DNA of 64,000 nt from Mediterraneibacter catenae. GTDB taxonomy: Bacteria > Bacillota > Clostridia > Lachnospirales > Lachnospiraceae. Positions 7,025 through 15,473 of the stretch are shown here, one piece after another; the stretch's first letter is position 1; each line of letters begins with the position of its first letter. Under the pieces are notes generated by a model. That model did no database searches. It had not been told where the DNA came from and saw only the letters and a program-made list of their open reading frames with translations. The position numbers and the translations under genes were made by a program. The stretch spans positions 1-64,000 of the forward strand of contig NZ_VMSO01000003.1 of the NCBI RefSeq assembly GCF_008691045.1, read 5' to 3'.

Positions 7025-8959
7025 ATGTCAGAGAATCAGAAACCAAAGTATTACATTACCACGGCGATCGCCTATACATCAGGCAAGCCGCACATCGGAA
7101 ACACGTATGAGATTGTCCTTGCGGACGCTATTGCGCGTTACAAGAGAAGCCAGGGATATGACGTGTTCTTCCAGACAGGTACAGATGAGCACGGTCAGAA
7201 GATTGAACTGAAAGCGAATGAGGCGGGAATCACTCCGAAGGAATTCGTGGACAACGTATCTACTGAGATTAAAAGGATCTGGGACCTGATGGATACATCT
7301 TATGATAAATTCATTCGTACGACGGACGCTGATCACGAGAAACAGGTTCAGAAGATATTCAAGAAGCTGTACGATCAGGGAGATATTTACAAAGGATATT
7401 ATGAAGGAATGTACTGTACTCCGTGCGAGTCGTTCTTTACGGAGTCACAGCTTGTCGATGGCAAATGTCCGGACTGCGGACGCGAGGTACAGCCGGCGAA
7501 AGAGGAAGCATATTTCTTCAAGATGAGCAAATATGCAGACCGTCTGATCGAGCATATCAACACACATCCGGAGTTCATTCAGCCGGTGTCCAGAAAGAAC
7601 GAGATGATGAATAACTTCCTGCTCCCGGGCCTGCAGGACCTGTGCGTATCCAGAACCTCCTTTAAATGGGGAATCCCGGTTGATTTTGATCCGAAGCATG
7701 TTACTTACGTATGGCTTGATGCGCTGACAAACTATATCACCGGTATAGGATACGATGCTGACGGCAACAGCACGGAGCAGTTTGGGAAACTGTGGCCGGC
7801 GGACCTGCATCTGATCGGAAAGGATATTATCCGTTTCCATACGATCTACTGGCCGATCTTCCTGATGGCATTGGGGCTGCCGCTTCCGAAGCAGGTGTTC
7901 GGACATCCGTGGCTTCTTCAGGGGGACGGTAAGATGAGCAAGTCCAAGGGAAATGTGCTCTATGCTGATGAACTGGTTGATTTCTTCGGTGTGGACGCGG
8001 TGCGTTATTTCGTGCTCCATGAGATGCCGTTTGAGAACGACGGTGTGATCACATGGGAGCTGATGGTAGAGCGTCTGAATTCCGACCTTGCAAATACACT
8101 TGGTAATCTTGTAAACCGTACAGTTTCTATGACAAATAAATACTTTGGAGGAACAGTGACGGACAAGGGCGTTGCAGAGGAAGTGGATGCAGATCTTAAG
8201 TCTGTTATTGAGAAGACGCCGAAAGCAGTTGAGGAGAAGATGGACGGTTTAAGAGTTGCAGATGCAATCACGGAAATCTTTAACCTGTTCAAACGATGCA
8301 ATAAATATATCGATGAGACGATGCCGTGGGCTCTTGCAAAAGACGCTGCGAAGAAAGATCGACTGGAGACCGTGCTGTGGAATCTGATTCAGGGTATTTC
8401 CGCAGGTGCAGAGCTCCTGGAATCATTCATGCCATCAACAAGCAGGAAGATTCTGGAGCAGCTCGGCGGCGGACACGTGACGGATAAGCCGGAGATCCTC
8501 TTCCAGAGACTGGATCTCGAGGAAGTCATGAAGAAAGTTGAGGAACTCCACCCGCATGTGGAAGAGGCTGAGACTTCTGACAATGCCGATGGCGGGGCAG
8601 AGGAGAAAGCTGTGATTGATATCGAGCCGAAAGACGAGATCACATTTGACCAGTTCGGGGCAATGCAGTTCCAGGTGGGTGAGATCATCGCGTGTGAGGA
8701 AGTGAAGAAGTCAAAGAAACTTCTCTGCTCTCAGGTGAAGATCGGAAGTCAGGTAAAACAGATCGTGTCAGGCATCAAGGCTCACTACACACCGGAAGAG
8801 ATGGTGGGCAAGAAGGTCATGGTACTTGTAAACTTAAAGCCTGCAAAACTGGCAGGAGTGCTTTCAGAAGGAATGCTTCTGTGCGCGGAAGATGCGGATG
8901 GAAATCTGTCGCTGATGGTGCCGGAGAAAGATATGCCGGCAGGGGCAGAGATCTGCTAA
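7025..8959 (+). CDS. metG: methionyl-tRNA synthetase
   Basis: This 644-residue class I synthetase charges tRNA-Met. The HIGH motif reads PHIGNTYE, the KMSKS motif is GKMSKSKGN, and the zinc knuckle has CTPC and CPDC pairs. An anticodon-binding helical domain follows, then a linker with acidic runs, then a C-terminal EMAP/Trbp111-type tRNA-binding domain (about residues 540-644) of the kind used for dimerisation. The start at 7025 has AGGAGG just upstream; an upstream in-frame ATG at 6971 lies inside the repeat and is unlikely. It is controlled by the T-box leader ahead of it and is flanked on both sides by copies of the same palindromic element. Confidence 0.97.
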   Translation: MSENQKPKYYITTAIAYTSGKPHIGNTYEIVLADAIARYKRSQGYDVFFQTGTDEHGQKIELKANEAGITPKEFVDNVSTEIKRIWDLMDTSYDKFIRTTDADHEKQVQKIFKKLYDQGDIYKGYYEGMYCTPCESFFTESQLVDGKCPDCGREVQPAKEEAYFFKMSKYADRLIEHINTHPEFIQPVSRKNEMMNNFLLPGLQDLCVSRTSFKWGIPVDFDPKHVTYVWLDALTNYITGIGYDADGNSTEQFGKLWPADLHLIGKDIIRFHTIYWPIFLMALGLPLPKQVFGHPWLLQGDGKMSKSKGNVLYADELVDFFGVDAVRYFVLHEMPFENDGVITWELMVERLNSDLANTLGNLVNRTVSMTNKYFGGTVTDKGVAEEVDADLKSVIEKTPKAVEEKMDGLRVADAITEIFNLFKRCNKYIDETMPWALAKDAAKKDRLETVLWNLIQGISAGAELLESFMPSTSRKILEQLGGGHVTDKPEILFQRLDLEEVMKKVEELHPHVEEAETSDNADGGAEEKAVIDIEPKDEITFDQFGAMQFQVGEIIACEEVKKSKKLLCSQVKIGSQVKQIVSGIKAHYTPEEMVGKKVMVLVNLKPAKLAGVLSEGMLLCAEDADGNLSLMVPEKDMPAGAEIC

Positions 8960-8990
8960 TATAGGCTGGAATATTAAAACGGTAAGAAAA

Positions 8991-9067
8991 GGGACAGGGC
9001 TAATCTTGATTGGGGACGTAGTAAAATCCGATTTTACTACGTCCCCAATCAAAGTTTACCCTGTCCC
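8991..9067. repeat. near-perfect 77-bp palindromic (REP-like) element between metG and the cobD-like gene
   Basis: The left arm 8991-9028 and the right arm 9029-9067 are complementary apart from a few bases: GGGACAGGG ... TTGATTGGGGACGTAG ... TAAAATC and its mirror. It probably ends metG transcription as a hairpin. The right end is translated: it supplies the last residues and the TAA (9056-9058) of the minus-strand aminotransferase. Confidence 0.85.
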
Positions 9068-10144
9068 TAATTCATGCAGCAGCCGGCTGTTCGCTTCCGG
9101 CATCATGACGCAGAACCGTATAAATTCTCCGTCGAGACACTGGAACGACGAGCAGTCCCTGATCATGAGTCCTGCCTTAATGCACCGTTCAAACACATCA
9201 AAGGATGTGATCCCGTCTTTTATGATCTTTACGAGCAGGAAATTGGCGTATGGCTCGTAAGTTTTATACCCTGGCATCTGAGACACTGCCTGATACATCC
9301 GATCCCGCTCTGAGAGGATCAATTCTCTTGTCTGCCTGATATATTCCTGATCTTTAAACATCTCTTCTCCGGCGAAGGCGCCGATGCTGTTTAATGACCA
9401 CGGGATCTGTTTTTCTTTCATCTTCTCTAGAAATTCTCTGTTGCCTGTGATTCCGTATCCGAACCGCATGCCCGGAGCGGCAAAGAACTTGGAAACGCCG
9501 CGCAGCACCATCAGATTCTCATGATCGCAGGTAAGCGGGACTGCGGTAACCGCGGATATGTCCGGCGCGAATTCTACGTATGTTTCGTCGATCATGACGA
9601 AAATATTGCGGGAGGCGCAGAAGGTGAGCAGCCGCTCCATATCTCCGCGAAGGATTGCAGAGGAAGTCGGATTGTTCGGGTTACAGAGGATGAGAAAATC
9701 ATAGCCATTCTCAAGTGTACGGCAGAGATCATCCACATCCAGATGAAAATCTTCATCTTCTTTCAGATGATAATAACCCTGTGTACTTCCGGAAAAGGAT
9801 AGCTCCCGCGAATACTCGGAATAGGTGGGGCCCAGTATGAGTGTGTGCCGGGGTGCGAGTGTCTCGATCAGCAGTGAGATCAGCTCGCTGGAACCGTTGC
9901 CCGGCAGAATGAATTCCGCCGGGATATGGCAGTATTCGGAGATTGTCTGCCGGAGCGATGAGTACTCCCTGTCCGGATAGGATGAGAGCAGATCCAGATG
10001 TCCGGCAATCGCACGCTTCACCTTTTCGGACAGTCCGAGCGGGTTGACGTTTGCTCCGAAGTTGGTAATATCTTCTTTATTTAAATGATAGTACTCACAT
10101 ATTTTTTCGATATCGCTTCCGTGGAAGGCAGGTCTTGCAGTCAT
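9056..10144 (-). CDS. CobD/HisC-like PLP aminotransferase (possible L-threonine-O-3-phosphate decarboxylase)
   Basis: This 362-residue fold-type I PLP protein begins with HGSDIEKI and NFGANVNPLG, which resembles CobD more than classic HisC. The PLP aspartate is in VMIDETYVEF, Asn in NPNNPTS, and the Schiff-base lysine in VSKFFAAPGMRFGYG. CobD makes aminopropanol phosphate for the cobalamin nucleotide loop. No other cobalamin gene lies in the window, so histidinol-phosphate or another amino-acid aminotransferase remains possible. The final residues ELGTG and the stop lie within the palindromic element at 8991-9067, so the C-terminus appears to have been rewritten by that repeat. Confidence 0.78.
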   Translation of the reverse strand: MTARPAFHGSDIEKICEYYHLNKEDITNFGANVNPLGLSEKVKRAIAGHLDLLSSYPDREYSSLRQTISEYCHIPAEFILPGNGSSELISLLIETLAPRHTLILGPTYSEYSRELSFSGSTQGYYHLKEDEDFHLDVDDLCRTLENGYDFLILCNPNNPTSSAILRGDMERLLTFCASRNIFVMIDETYVEFAPDISAVTAVPLTCDHENLMVLRGVSKFFAAPGMRFGYGITGNREFLEKMKEKQIPWSLNSIGAFAGEEMFKDQEYIRQTRELILSERDRMYQAVSQMPGYKTYEPYANFLLVKIIKDGITSFDVFERCIKAGLMIRDCSSFQCLDGEFIRFCVMMPEANSRLLHELGTG

Positions 10145-10201
10145 AGTTGATACTCCTTATGCAGCATTTACTGACATCAGATAACTAAACCGTTACAAAC
10201 A

Positions 10202-11062
10202 TTACTTTGTTTCGAACAATATCCCCAGCGTATTCGGCCCGCAGTGGCAGGAGATCGTGCAGCTTGCTTTTGTTACATGGATTTCTTTGAAAGCCATTGT
10301 GTCTTCTACAGTTTTTCTTACTAAATCGATGTATTCCTGCGGGATGCCGGAGTGCGTGATGAACAGAAGATCCGTATTGATGTCCGGATGCCTTGCAAGT
10401 TCATCCTTTACATATTTTACGAGCACTTTGTCCAGTGCACCGCGGTATTTCTTTCCGACGCTCATGCTTCCGTCATGGTTATCCACCTGGATGCTCGGTT
10501 TGAGCTTCAGGATATTTGCGCCGAGAGCTGCGACGGCCGAGCATCGCCCGCCCGCGTGGAGAAATGTGAGGGTGTCAAGTACAAAACTGGCGTGACGTTT
10601 GGATGTACTGGCGCGGAGCTTCCCAGCGATCGTTTCGGCATCCATTCCTTCTTCGATCATTTTCCCGGCGGCGACGACAGTCAGACCTGTTCCAGTAGAA
10701 AGGTTGCAGCTGTCTACGACATGGACGTGTCCGAGCTCCTGAGCTGCAAGGCAGCAGTTCTGATATGAGCTGGAGAGTGCGTGACCGAGATTGACATGGA
10801 TAACTTCGTATCCATCCTCGACCCAGGGGCGGAAATGATCTATGTATTCCTGGACATTTACTGCAGAAGTTTTCGGAAGTACTTTATGGTCATAGTATTC
10901 CTGGTAGACCTGCTCCGGCGTGATATCGACATTGTCCAGATAATCTCTGCCATTCAGGTTGATATGTAACGGAAAATAGTTGACGTGATATCGTTCTTTC
11001 AATTCTTCGTCTAGATCGCAGGTGCTGTCTGCGCTTAATATGATCTTTTTCTTTTCTGACAT
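10202..11062 (-). CDS. DegV family fatty-acid-binding protein
   Basis: This 286-residue protein begins KIILSADSTCDLDEEL, the family's N-terminal signature. It continues through a TSAVNVQEY segment (DegV proteins bind the acyl chain between two alpha/beta domains) and GRCSAVAALGAN in the middle. Firmicute homologues (FakB) hand exogenous fatty acids to the FakA kinase, which is not in this window. The start ATG at 11062 has AGGTTAT upstream on the minus strand. It stands alone on the minus strand, divergent from mcsA. Confidence 0.9.
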   Translation of the reverse strand: MSEKKKIILSADSTCDLDEELKERYHVNYFPLHINLNGRDYLDNVDITPEQVYQEYYDHKVLPKTSAVNVQEYIDHFRPWVEDGYEVIHVNLGHALSSSYQNCCLAAQELGHVHVVDSCNLSTGTGLTVVAAGKMIEEGMDAETIAGKLRASTSKRHASFVLDTLTFLHAGGRCSAVAALGANILKLKPSIQVDNHDGSMSVGKKYRGALDKVLVKYVKDELARHPDINTDLLFITHSGIPQEYIDLVRKTVEDTMAFKEIHVTKASCTISCHCGPNTLGILFETK

Positions 11063-11136
11063 ATAAAATAACCTCCATATATGAGATTAGTATATCACAG
11101 TTTTGGGAGGAAAAAAGCATAAGCCTGCAAAAACTA

Positions 11137-11165
11137 TTGACTTTTTAAAATTTATATACTATATT
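11137..11165 (+). promoter_or_regulatory. promoter of mcsA-clpC
   Basis: TTGACT (11137-11142), a 17-base spacer and TATATT (11160-11165). I found no tandem heptad resembling a CtsR box near it. A short GC hairpin, CGCCGG facing CCGGCG at about 11198-11217, lies in the leader before the ribosome site AGAGGTGAG. Confidence 0.6.
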
Positions 11166-11244
11166 ATTAAAAACTTAACTATTAAATCTTAAACAACGCC
11201 GGTTTTCCAGCCGGCGGTATTGTAGTATAAAGAGGTGAGCAGAA

Positions 11245-11613
11245 ATGAGATGCCAATTTTGTAACAAAGAAAGGGTAGACAGAGTTTTTTACATAAACTG
11301 GCTGGGAACAGTCTATCAGGTTCCGGTATGTGCGGACTGCCTGCGGAAGATGTGGAATCAGGCTTCAGCAGCAGGCCGGACAGAAGAATTTAAGAATTAT
11401 ACGGGCTGGTGGCCCGGAAAGCCTGACCCAAGGCACTTGGGAGACAGGGCATTCCCGGATGCTGCTGTTCCTGGGCTGGTTAAGAGACGTAAGCTTGCAG
11501 CACTGCGGGTGCGTCTGAGTGAGGCGGCCGAGACAGAGAATTATGAAGAGGCGGCAAAACTGCGGGATGATATTGCAGTGATTGAAAAGGAGGTGTGTAC
11601 ACATGGAAATTAA
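11245..11613 (+). CDS. McsA-like UVR-motif zinc protein
   Basis: This 122-residue protein has two N-terminal Cys pairs (CQFC, CADC) that could bind zinc. A C-terminal UvrB/UvrC-type coil (KLAALRVRLSEAAETENYEE, then AAKLRDDI) is of the kind that docks on Clp ATPases. In Bacillus, McsA activates the arginine kinase McsB and works with ClpC. Here the gene is shorter and has one zinc pair set instead of the usual two. It overlaps clpC by 11 bases and has no mcsB or ctsR beside it. A ClpC adaptor or partner role is therefore inferred from context. Confidence 0.78.
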   Translation: MRCQFCNKERVDRVFYINWLGTVYQVPVCADCLRKMWNQASAAGRTEEFKNYTGWWPGKPDPRHLGDRAFPDAAVPGLVKRRKLAALRVRLSEAAETENYEEAAKLRDDIAVIEKEVCTHGN

Positions 11614-14191
11614 TCTGGGGATATTCAGCCAGCGGACAATGAAAGTATTTCAGTCGGCGCTGCGGTTTGTGACGCACATGGAGCATGGCTTTATAGGAAG
11701 TGAACACTTCCTGTGGGCGCTGGCGGCAGATCGGGGCACAGCGGGAAGAGCCCTGAGGCGCAATGGACTGGATCAGAAGCTTATAGAGGAATATCTTCAT
11801 CAGTATGATTTTAATGCAAAAGCAGGCGGAAGTTTCCAGGCTGTACAGATTTCTGATGAAGCAGAACAGGTACTGCATATCGCGGAACGGCGCTCAAAGG
11901 CACAGGGACATCATCAGACAGAGCCGGAAGATTTGTTGAGAGCAATCCTGGATGCGGGAGACTGTGCTGCATCGCAGCTTATTTCCTCTCTGGAAATGGA
12001 TCCGGAGGAGATAAGAAGAGAACTGGGGCCCGGACAGCCTCCGATGCTTGTGAGAAATGCACCGCAGGGAGATGTGGTGTCGGGAGAAAGCGTAGCAGGA
12101 GATGTTGCGGCAGCAGAGCCAACGCAGGGCGAGACTGCATACAGTGGAAACCCGGCACAGGCTGGAAGGGCAGACAGAGCGAATGTAGAAGACGAGCAGC
12201 CGGAGGATGAAGATGTGCCGGTGCTGGAGAAATTCGGCACGGATATGACAGAAAAAGCATCGGAAGATGCATATGATCCGATGATCGGCCGGGAGGATGT
12301 ACTGGAGCGTGTGATTCAGGTGCTGTCCAGGAGAACTAAAAATAATCCGGTGCTCACAGGAGAGCCTGGAGTCGGTAAGACCGCAGTTGTTGAAGGCCTG
12401 GCAGAGCGTATTGCAGATGGAGTTATTCCTGCAAATCTGAGAAACAAGCGTATCATTGCCATGGATTTGGTGGGGATGCTTTCAGGTGCAAGATTCCGCG
12501 GTGACTTTGAAGAGCGGATGAAGAATTTTCTCGAAGAGGCGGAAGCTGACGGCAATGTGATTCTCTTTATTGATGAATTACACATGATCATGGGAGCGGG
12601 GGCAGGTGCCAGTGAAACGATGGATGCGGCGAATATTCTGAAGCCGATCCTTGCAAGAGGCAGACTGCAGGTGATCGGTGCGACAACTCTAAAAGAGTAC
12701 CGCCGTCATATCGAGAAGGATGCAGCTTTTGAGAGAAGGTTCCAGCCTGTTGCCGTAGAGGAGCCGGATCAGGAAGATGCTGTAAAGATTCTTCTGGGCC
12801 TGAAAGGAAAATATGAATCGTACCACGGACTTATCATTACAGATGAAGCTGTCCGGGCAGCAGTCACTCTGTCAGCGAGGTACATACAGGACAGATTCCT
12901 GCCGGACAAAGCGGTGGACCTGATGGATGAAGCTGCTTCCCGTATTAAGACGAGAGGTCTGACGACCCCGCCGTATCTTGCGGAACTTGAGCAGGAGATC
13001 AAACGGATAGAGCGTCAGAAGAAGCAGGCGGCTGACGCGCAGGAATACGAGAGAGCCGCAATCCTGCGGGACAGTCAGAATGCACTGGTCAAAGAGCTGA
13101 CCCAGAAACAGACCGAATGGCAGAAGAAGCAGTGCAGCCGCGTTGACGCAGAAGATATTGCTGAAGTTGTTGCCGCGTGGACGAAGATACCGGTGACTAT
13201 GCTGACGGAGAATGAGGCCGTGCAGCTTCGCTCCCTGGAAGCATCGCTCCACAGCCGTGTCATCGGTCAGGAGGATGCGGTGAGTGCCGTAGCGAAAGCA
13301 ATCCGCCGGGGAAGGACGGGAGTGGCGGATCCGGAGAGGCCGGTCGGATCATTTCTGTTCTTGGGACCGACGGGAGTTGGAAAGACTGAGCTGTGCAGAG
13401 CTATGGCGGAGGTTATGTTCCATGACGAAAATGCGATGATCCGGCTTGACATGTCAGAGTATATGGAGCAGTATACTGTGTCCAAACTGATCGGTTCGCC
13501 GCCGGGATATGTAGGCTATGACGAGGGCGGGCAGCTTACGGAACTTGTACGCAGGAAACCATACAGCATTATACTTCTGGATGAGATAGAGAAAGCCCAT
13601 CCCGATGTGTGGAATACTCTGCTCCAGATTCTGGATGACGGGCGGCTGACAGATGCCCAGGGACGTACGGTCAGCTTTAAGAACACGATCATCGTTATGA
13701 CGTCCAATATCGGAGCGCGGGAGATTACGGGAAAAAGTTCCCTTGGATTTGCCAGAAATGAGGAGAACGAAGAGATCCGCCGTGAGGCAAACATCAGAAG
13801 CCGTGTTATGGAAGCTGTAAAGGCAACATTTCGTCCGGAGTTCATTAACCGTCTTGATGAAGTGATCGTATTCCATCCGCTTACAAAGGCGGATGTGAGA
13901 AGAATTGCAGATCTGCAGATTGCGAAATTTGCGGAGAGAATGCAGAAGCAGGGCGTTGCACTGCGAGTGGAGGAAAGTGCTCTGGAATTGCTCGCGGAGA
14001 AAGGATATGATCCGGCGTTTGGCGCACGGCCGTTGAAGCGGACAATCCAGTCAATGCTGCAGAATGCCGTGGCGGACTGTATTCTGGATGCTAAACCGGG
14101 AGAGGGAGAAACTCTTGCGGCGACTTCTGACGGAGAGAAGATTAAAGTGGAGCGGAAGGCTCTGATAAAAGAAGAATATGCACTGACGTAA
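11603..14191 (+). CDS. clpC: ClpC-type ATP-dependent protease ATPase subunit
   Basis: This 862-residue Hsp100 unfoldase feeds substrates to ClpP. An N-terminal Clp_N double repeat (about 1-145) precedes an acidic Ala/Glu/Gly-rich linker (about 150-210). AAA-1 has Walker A GEPGVGKT at 253-260 and ILFIDELH. The middle domain contains a UVR-like coil (about 470-515), which marks ClpC rather than ClpA or ClpB. AAA-2 has GPTGVGKT at 588-595 and LLDEIEKAHPDV. An LGF tripeptide in KSSLGFAR fits the ClpP-binding loop. The start at 11603 follows AAAGGAGG; the earlier ATG at 11582 would contain that site. Confidence 0.93.
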   Translation: MEINLGIFSQRTMKVFQSALRFVTHMEHGFIGSEHFLWALAADRGTAGRALRRNGLDQKLIEEYLHQYDFNAKAGGSFQAVQISDEAEQVLHIAERRSKAQGHHQTEPEDLLRAILDAGDCAASQLISSLEMDPEEIRRELGPGQPPMLVRNAPQGDVVSGESVAGDVAAAEPTQGETAYSGNPAQAGRADRANVEDEQPEDEDVPVLEKFGTDMTEKASEDAYDPMIGREDVLERVIQVLSRRTKNNPVLTGEPGVGKTAVVEGLAERIADGVIPANLRNKRIIAMDLVGMLSGARFRGDFEERMKNFLEEAEADGNVILFIDELHMIMGAGAGASETMDAANILKPILARGRLQVIGATTLKEYRRHIEKDAAFERRFQPVAVEEPDQEDAVKILLGLKGKYESYHGLIITDEAVRAAVTLSARYIQDRFLPDKAVDLMDEAASRIKTRGLTTPPYLAELEQEIKRIERQKKQAADAQEYERAAILRDSQNALVKELTQKQTEWQKKQCSRVDAEDIAEVVAAWTKIPVTMLTENEAVQLRSLEASLHSRVIGQEDAVSAVAKAIRRGRTGVADPERPVGSFLFLGPTGVGKTELCRAMAEVMFHDENAMIRLDMSEYMEQYTVSKLIGSPPGYVGYDEGGQLTELVRRKPYSIILLDEIEKAHPDVWNTLLQILDDGRLTDAQGRTVSFKNTIIVMTSNIGAREITGKSSLGFARNEENEEIRREANIRSRVMEAVKATFRPEFINRLDEVIVFHPLTKADVRRIADLQIAKFAERMQKQGVALRVEESALELLAEKGYDPAFGARPLKRTIQSMLQNAVADCILDAKPGEGETLAATSDGEKIKVERKALIKEEYALT

Positions 14192-14204
14192 GATAAAGAG
14201 AAAA

Positions 14205-14235
14205 GAACCCCCAAAGAGTATTTCCTTGGGGGTTC
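14205..14235. terminator. terminator between clpC and marR
   Basis: GAACCCCCAAAG faces CTTGGGGGTTC. Read on the minus strand it is followed by TTCTTTTCTC, a good U tract for marR; on the plus strand the tail is weaker. It probably serves both converging genes. Confidence 0.75.
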
Positions 14236-14255
14236 AAGTTGTAATATATCAATTA

Positions 14256-14708
14256 TTATTTCTCATCGCAGAGCGTCATATACAACTCATCAAGATCACC
14301 CATCAGCCTCAGAAGCTGCCGCATATTTTCTTCTCCGAACCGGGTGAGAATCTCGTCCCACAGCTCGTCGAACTTCTTCTGCGACTGTTCGGCCGCGGCC
14401 TTTCCTTCCGGCGTAGCGCTGATAGATACTTTGCGTCGGTCTTTGGCATCAATCTCACGGGTGATGTATTTTTTCTTTTCCAATGTATTCAATATGTAAG
14501 AGATGGCAGGCTTTGAGATGTTGAGTTTTTTCTGTATCTTCGGCACGTCGAGATTCATGCACGGACACTCCTGACAGCATGTGCCTGCAATGCTCTGCAG
14601 GATGACCATTTCGTTCATCTGCATCTCACATTCTGAGGAGAAAGTCGACTCTAATTTTTTGAAATGAACGATAGATGTAAAAAACTGTTCTCTCAATTCA
14701 CTGCTCAT
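14256..14708 (-). CDS. MarR family transcriptional regulator with a cysteine cluster
   Basis: This 150-residue winged-helix protein has helix-turn-helix MNLDVPKIQKKLNISKPAIS, a wing with DAKDRRKVSIS and a C-terminal dimerisation helix pair. A CCQECPC cluster at about residues 43-49, just before the recognition domain, could sense thiols, oxidants or metals; this is inference. It is divergent from the ybaN-ygbA-ABC operon. A 22-bp dyad in that operon's promoter is matched at 17 of 22 positions by a site in this gene's own leader, so it probably represses both. Confidence 0.88.
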   Translation of the reverse strand: MSSELREQFFTSIVHFKKLESTFSSECEMQMNEMVILQSIAGTCCQECPCMNLDVPKIQKKLNISKPAISYILNTLEKKKYITREIDAKDRRKVSISATPEGKAAAEQSQKKFDELWDEILTRFGEENMRQLLRLMGDLDELYMTLCDEK

Positions 14709-14718
14709 GATTAACTCC

Positions 14719-14740
14719 TTAAATAGTAAATCCTTAATAA
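14719..14740. promoter_or_regulatory. second MarR operator, in the marR leader
   Basis: This 22-base site matches the perfect dyad at 14967-14988 at 17 of 22 positions, keeping TAGTAAAT in the centre. It lies between the marR -10 box and its ribosome site, where bound repressor would block transcription. Confidence 0.6.
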
Positions 14741-14769
14741 ATTATACATCAGCAGGTTTGGGATTTCAA
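14741..14769 (-). promoter_or_regulatory. promoter of marR
   Basis: On the minus strand: TTGAAA (14769-14764), a 17-base spacer and TATAAT (14746-14741). A near-consensus sigma-A promoter with the operator directly downstream. Confidence 0.75.
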
Positions 14770-14803
14770 GGAAAACAGGCTATCAGTCATTGAGATATAA
14801 AAG

Positions 14804-14876
14804 CTCAGCCTGCTCCATTAGAAAATCAGCACTAACGTGCTCTCTGTGGCTGTCTGACCCCTTTGCTCATATCTGA
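14804..14876 (+). repeat. half copy of the dispersed TAACAGTTCAGCC repeat
   Basis: It shares with 29333-29400 a series of blocks in the same order: CAGCC, CCATT, CACTA, CGTGCT, CTG, GG and TTTGCTCAT. Its outer end has degenerated. This and the two promoters with operators account for most of the 342-base gap between marR and ybaN; I see nothing else in it. Confidence 0.6.
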
Positions 14877-14924
14877 TGAAAAATGAAAAAAATTATCAAT
14901 TACACACCTTTTTGAGAATTATTA

Positions 14925-14954
14925 TTGACAACAGGTCATGAGTCGTGATATATC
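14925..14954 (+). promoter_or_regulatory. promoter of the ybaN-ygbA-ABC operon
   Basis: TTGACA (14925-14930), an 18-base spacer and TATATC (14949-14954). The predicted start falls about 6 bases before the operator dyad. Confidence 0.65.
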
Positions 14955-14966
14955 AAAATGTGCCGA

Positions 14967-14988
14967 TTAGTTAGTAAATACTAACTAA
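14967..14988. promoter_or_regulatory. primary MarR operator, perfect 10-bp dyad
   Basis: TTAGTTAGTA (14967-14976) and TACTAACTAA (14979-14988) are perfect inverted arms around AA. The position just downstream of the promoter is that of a repressor site. The divergent MarR protein is the obvious ligand. Confidence 0.8.
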
Positions 14989-15050
14989 GTGCGCTGGAGC
15001 AAAATGGCTCAAGGAACAGAAATTATGACTTTAAGAAAGGAATATACTGT

Positions 15051-15467
15051 ATGAAGAATCAGAAAAAGAATCCTGTGCGGATCGTGTGGCTGCTTATTGG
15101 TTTCCTGTCAATGGGGATCGGCGCAGTGGGAGTTGTGCTGCCGGTACTCCCGACTACGCCTTTTCTGCTTCTGGCATCCTTCTGTCTGGCAAAAGGGTCT
15201 GCGAGGTTCCACAGGTGGTTTACTGGTACAAACCTGTACAAAAAACATCTGGAGAGTTTCGTGGAGAACCGGACTATGACCCTGAAGACGAAATTCAGCC
15301 TGCTGATCCCGGCTTCATGTATGCTGATCCTGGCATTTCTTGCAATGCAGAATGTGTACGGAAGAGTATTTATCATTTTTCTGATCCTGTTTAAATATGT
15401 GTATTTCTTTACACGAATACGAACTGTTCCGGCAGGGCAGAACCGTATACCTGAGGTGGAGGGATGA
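15051..15467 (+). CDS. YbaN-family (DUF454) inner membrane protein
   Basis: This 138-residue protein has two N-terminal hydrophobic segments (about 10-50, with GAVGVVLPVLPTTPFLLLA, the DUF454 signature) and two more near residues 85-120. The family is widespread and small, has no known enzyme activity, and is often found near heme, thiol or nitrosative-stress genes. It is the first gene of the MarR-controlled operon, with AGAAAGGAA before the ATG, and is 6 bases from ygbA. Confidence 0.85.
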   Translation: MKNQKKNPVRIVWLLIGFLSMGIGAVGVVLPVLPTTPFLLLASFCLAKGSARFHRWFTGTNLYKKHLESFVENRTMTLKTKFSLLIPASCMLILAFLAMQNVYGRVFIIFLILFKYVYFFTRIRTVPAGQNRIPEVEG

Positions 15468-15473
15468 TGTGCT

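Noticed and set aside
11137-11244. CtsR operator ahead of mcsA-clpC
   Set aside because: Only one half-like TTGACTTT is present and it coincides with the -35 box; no tandem heptads.
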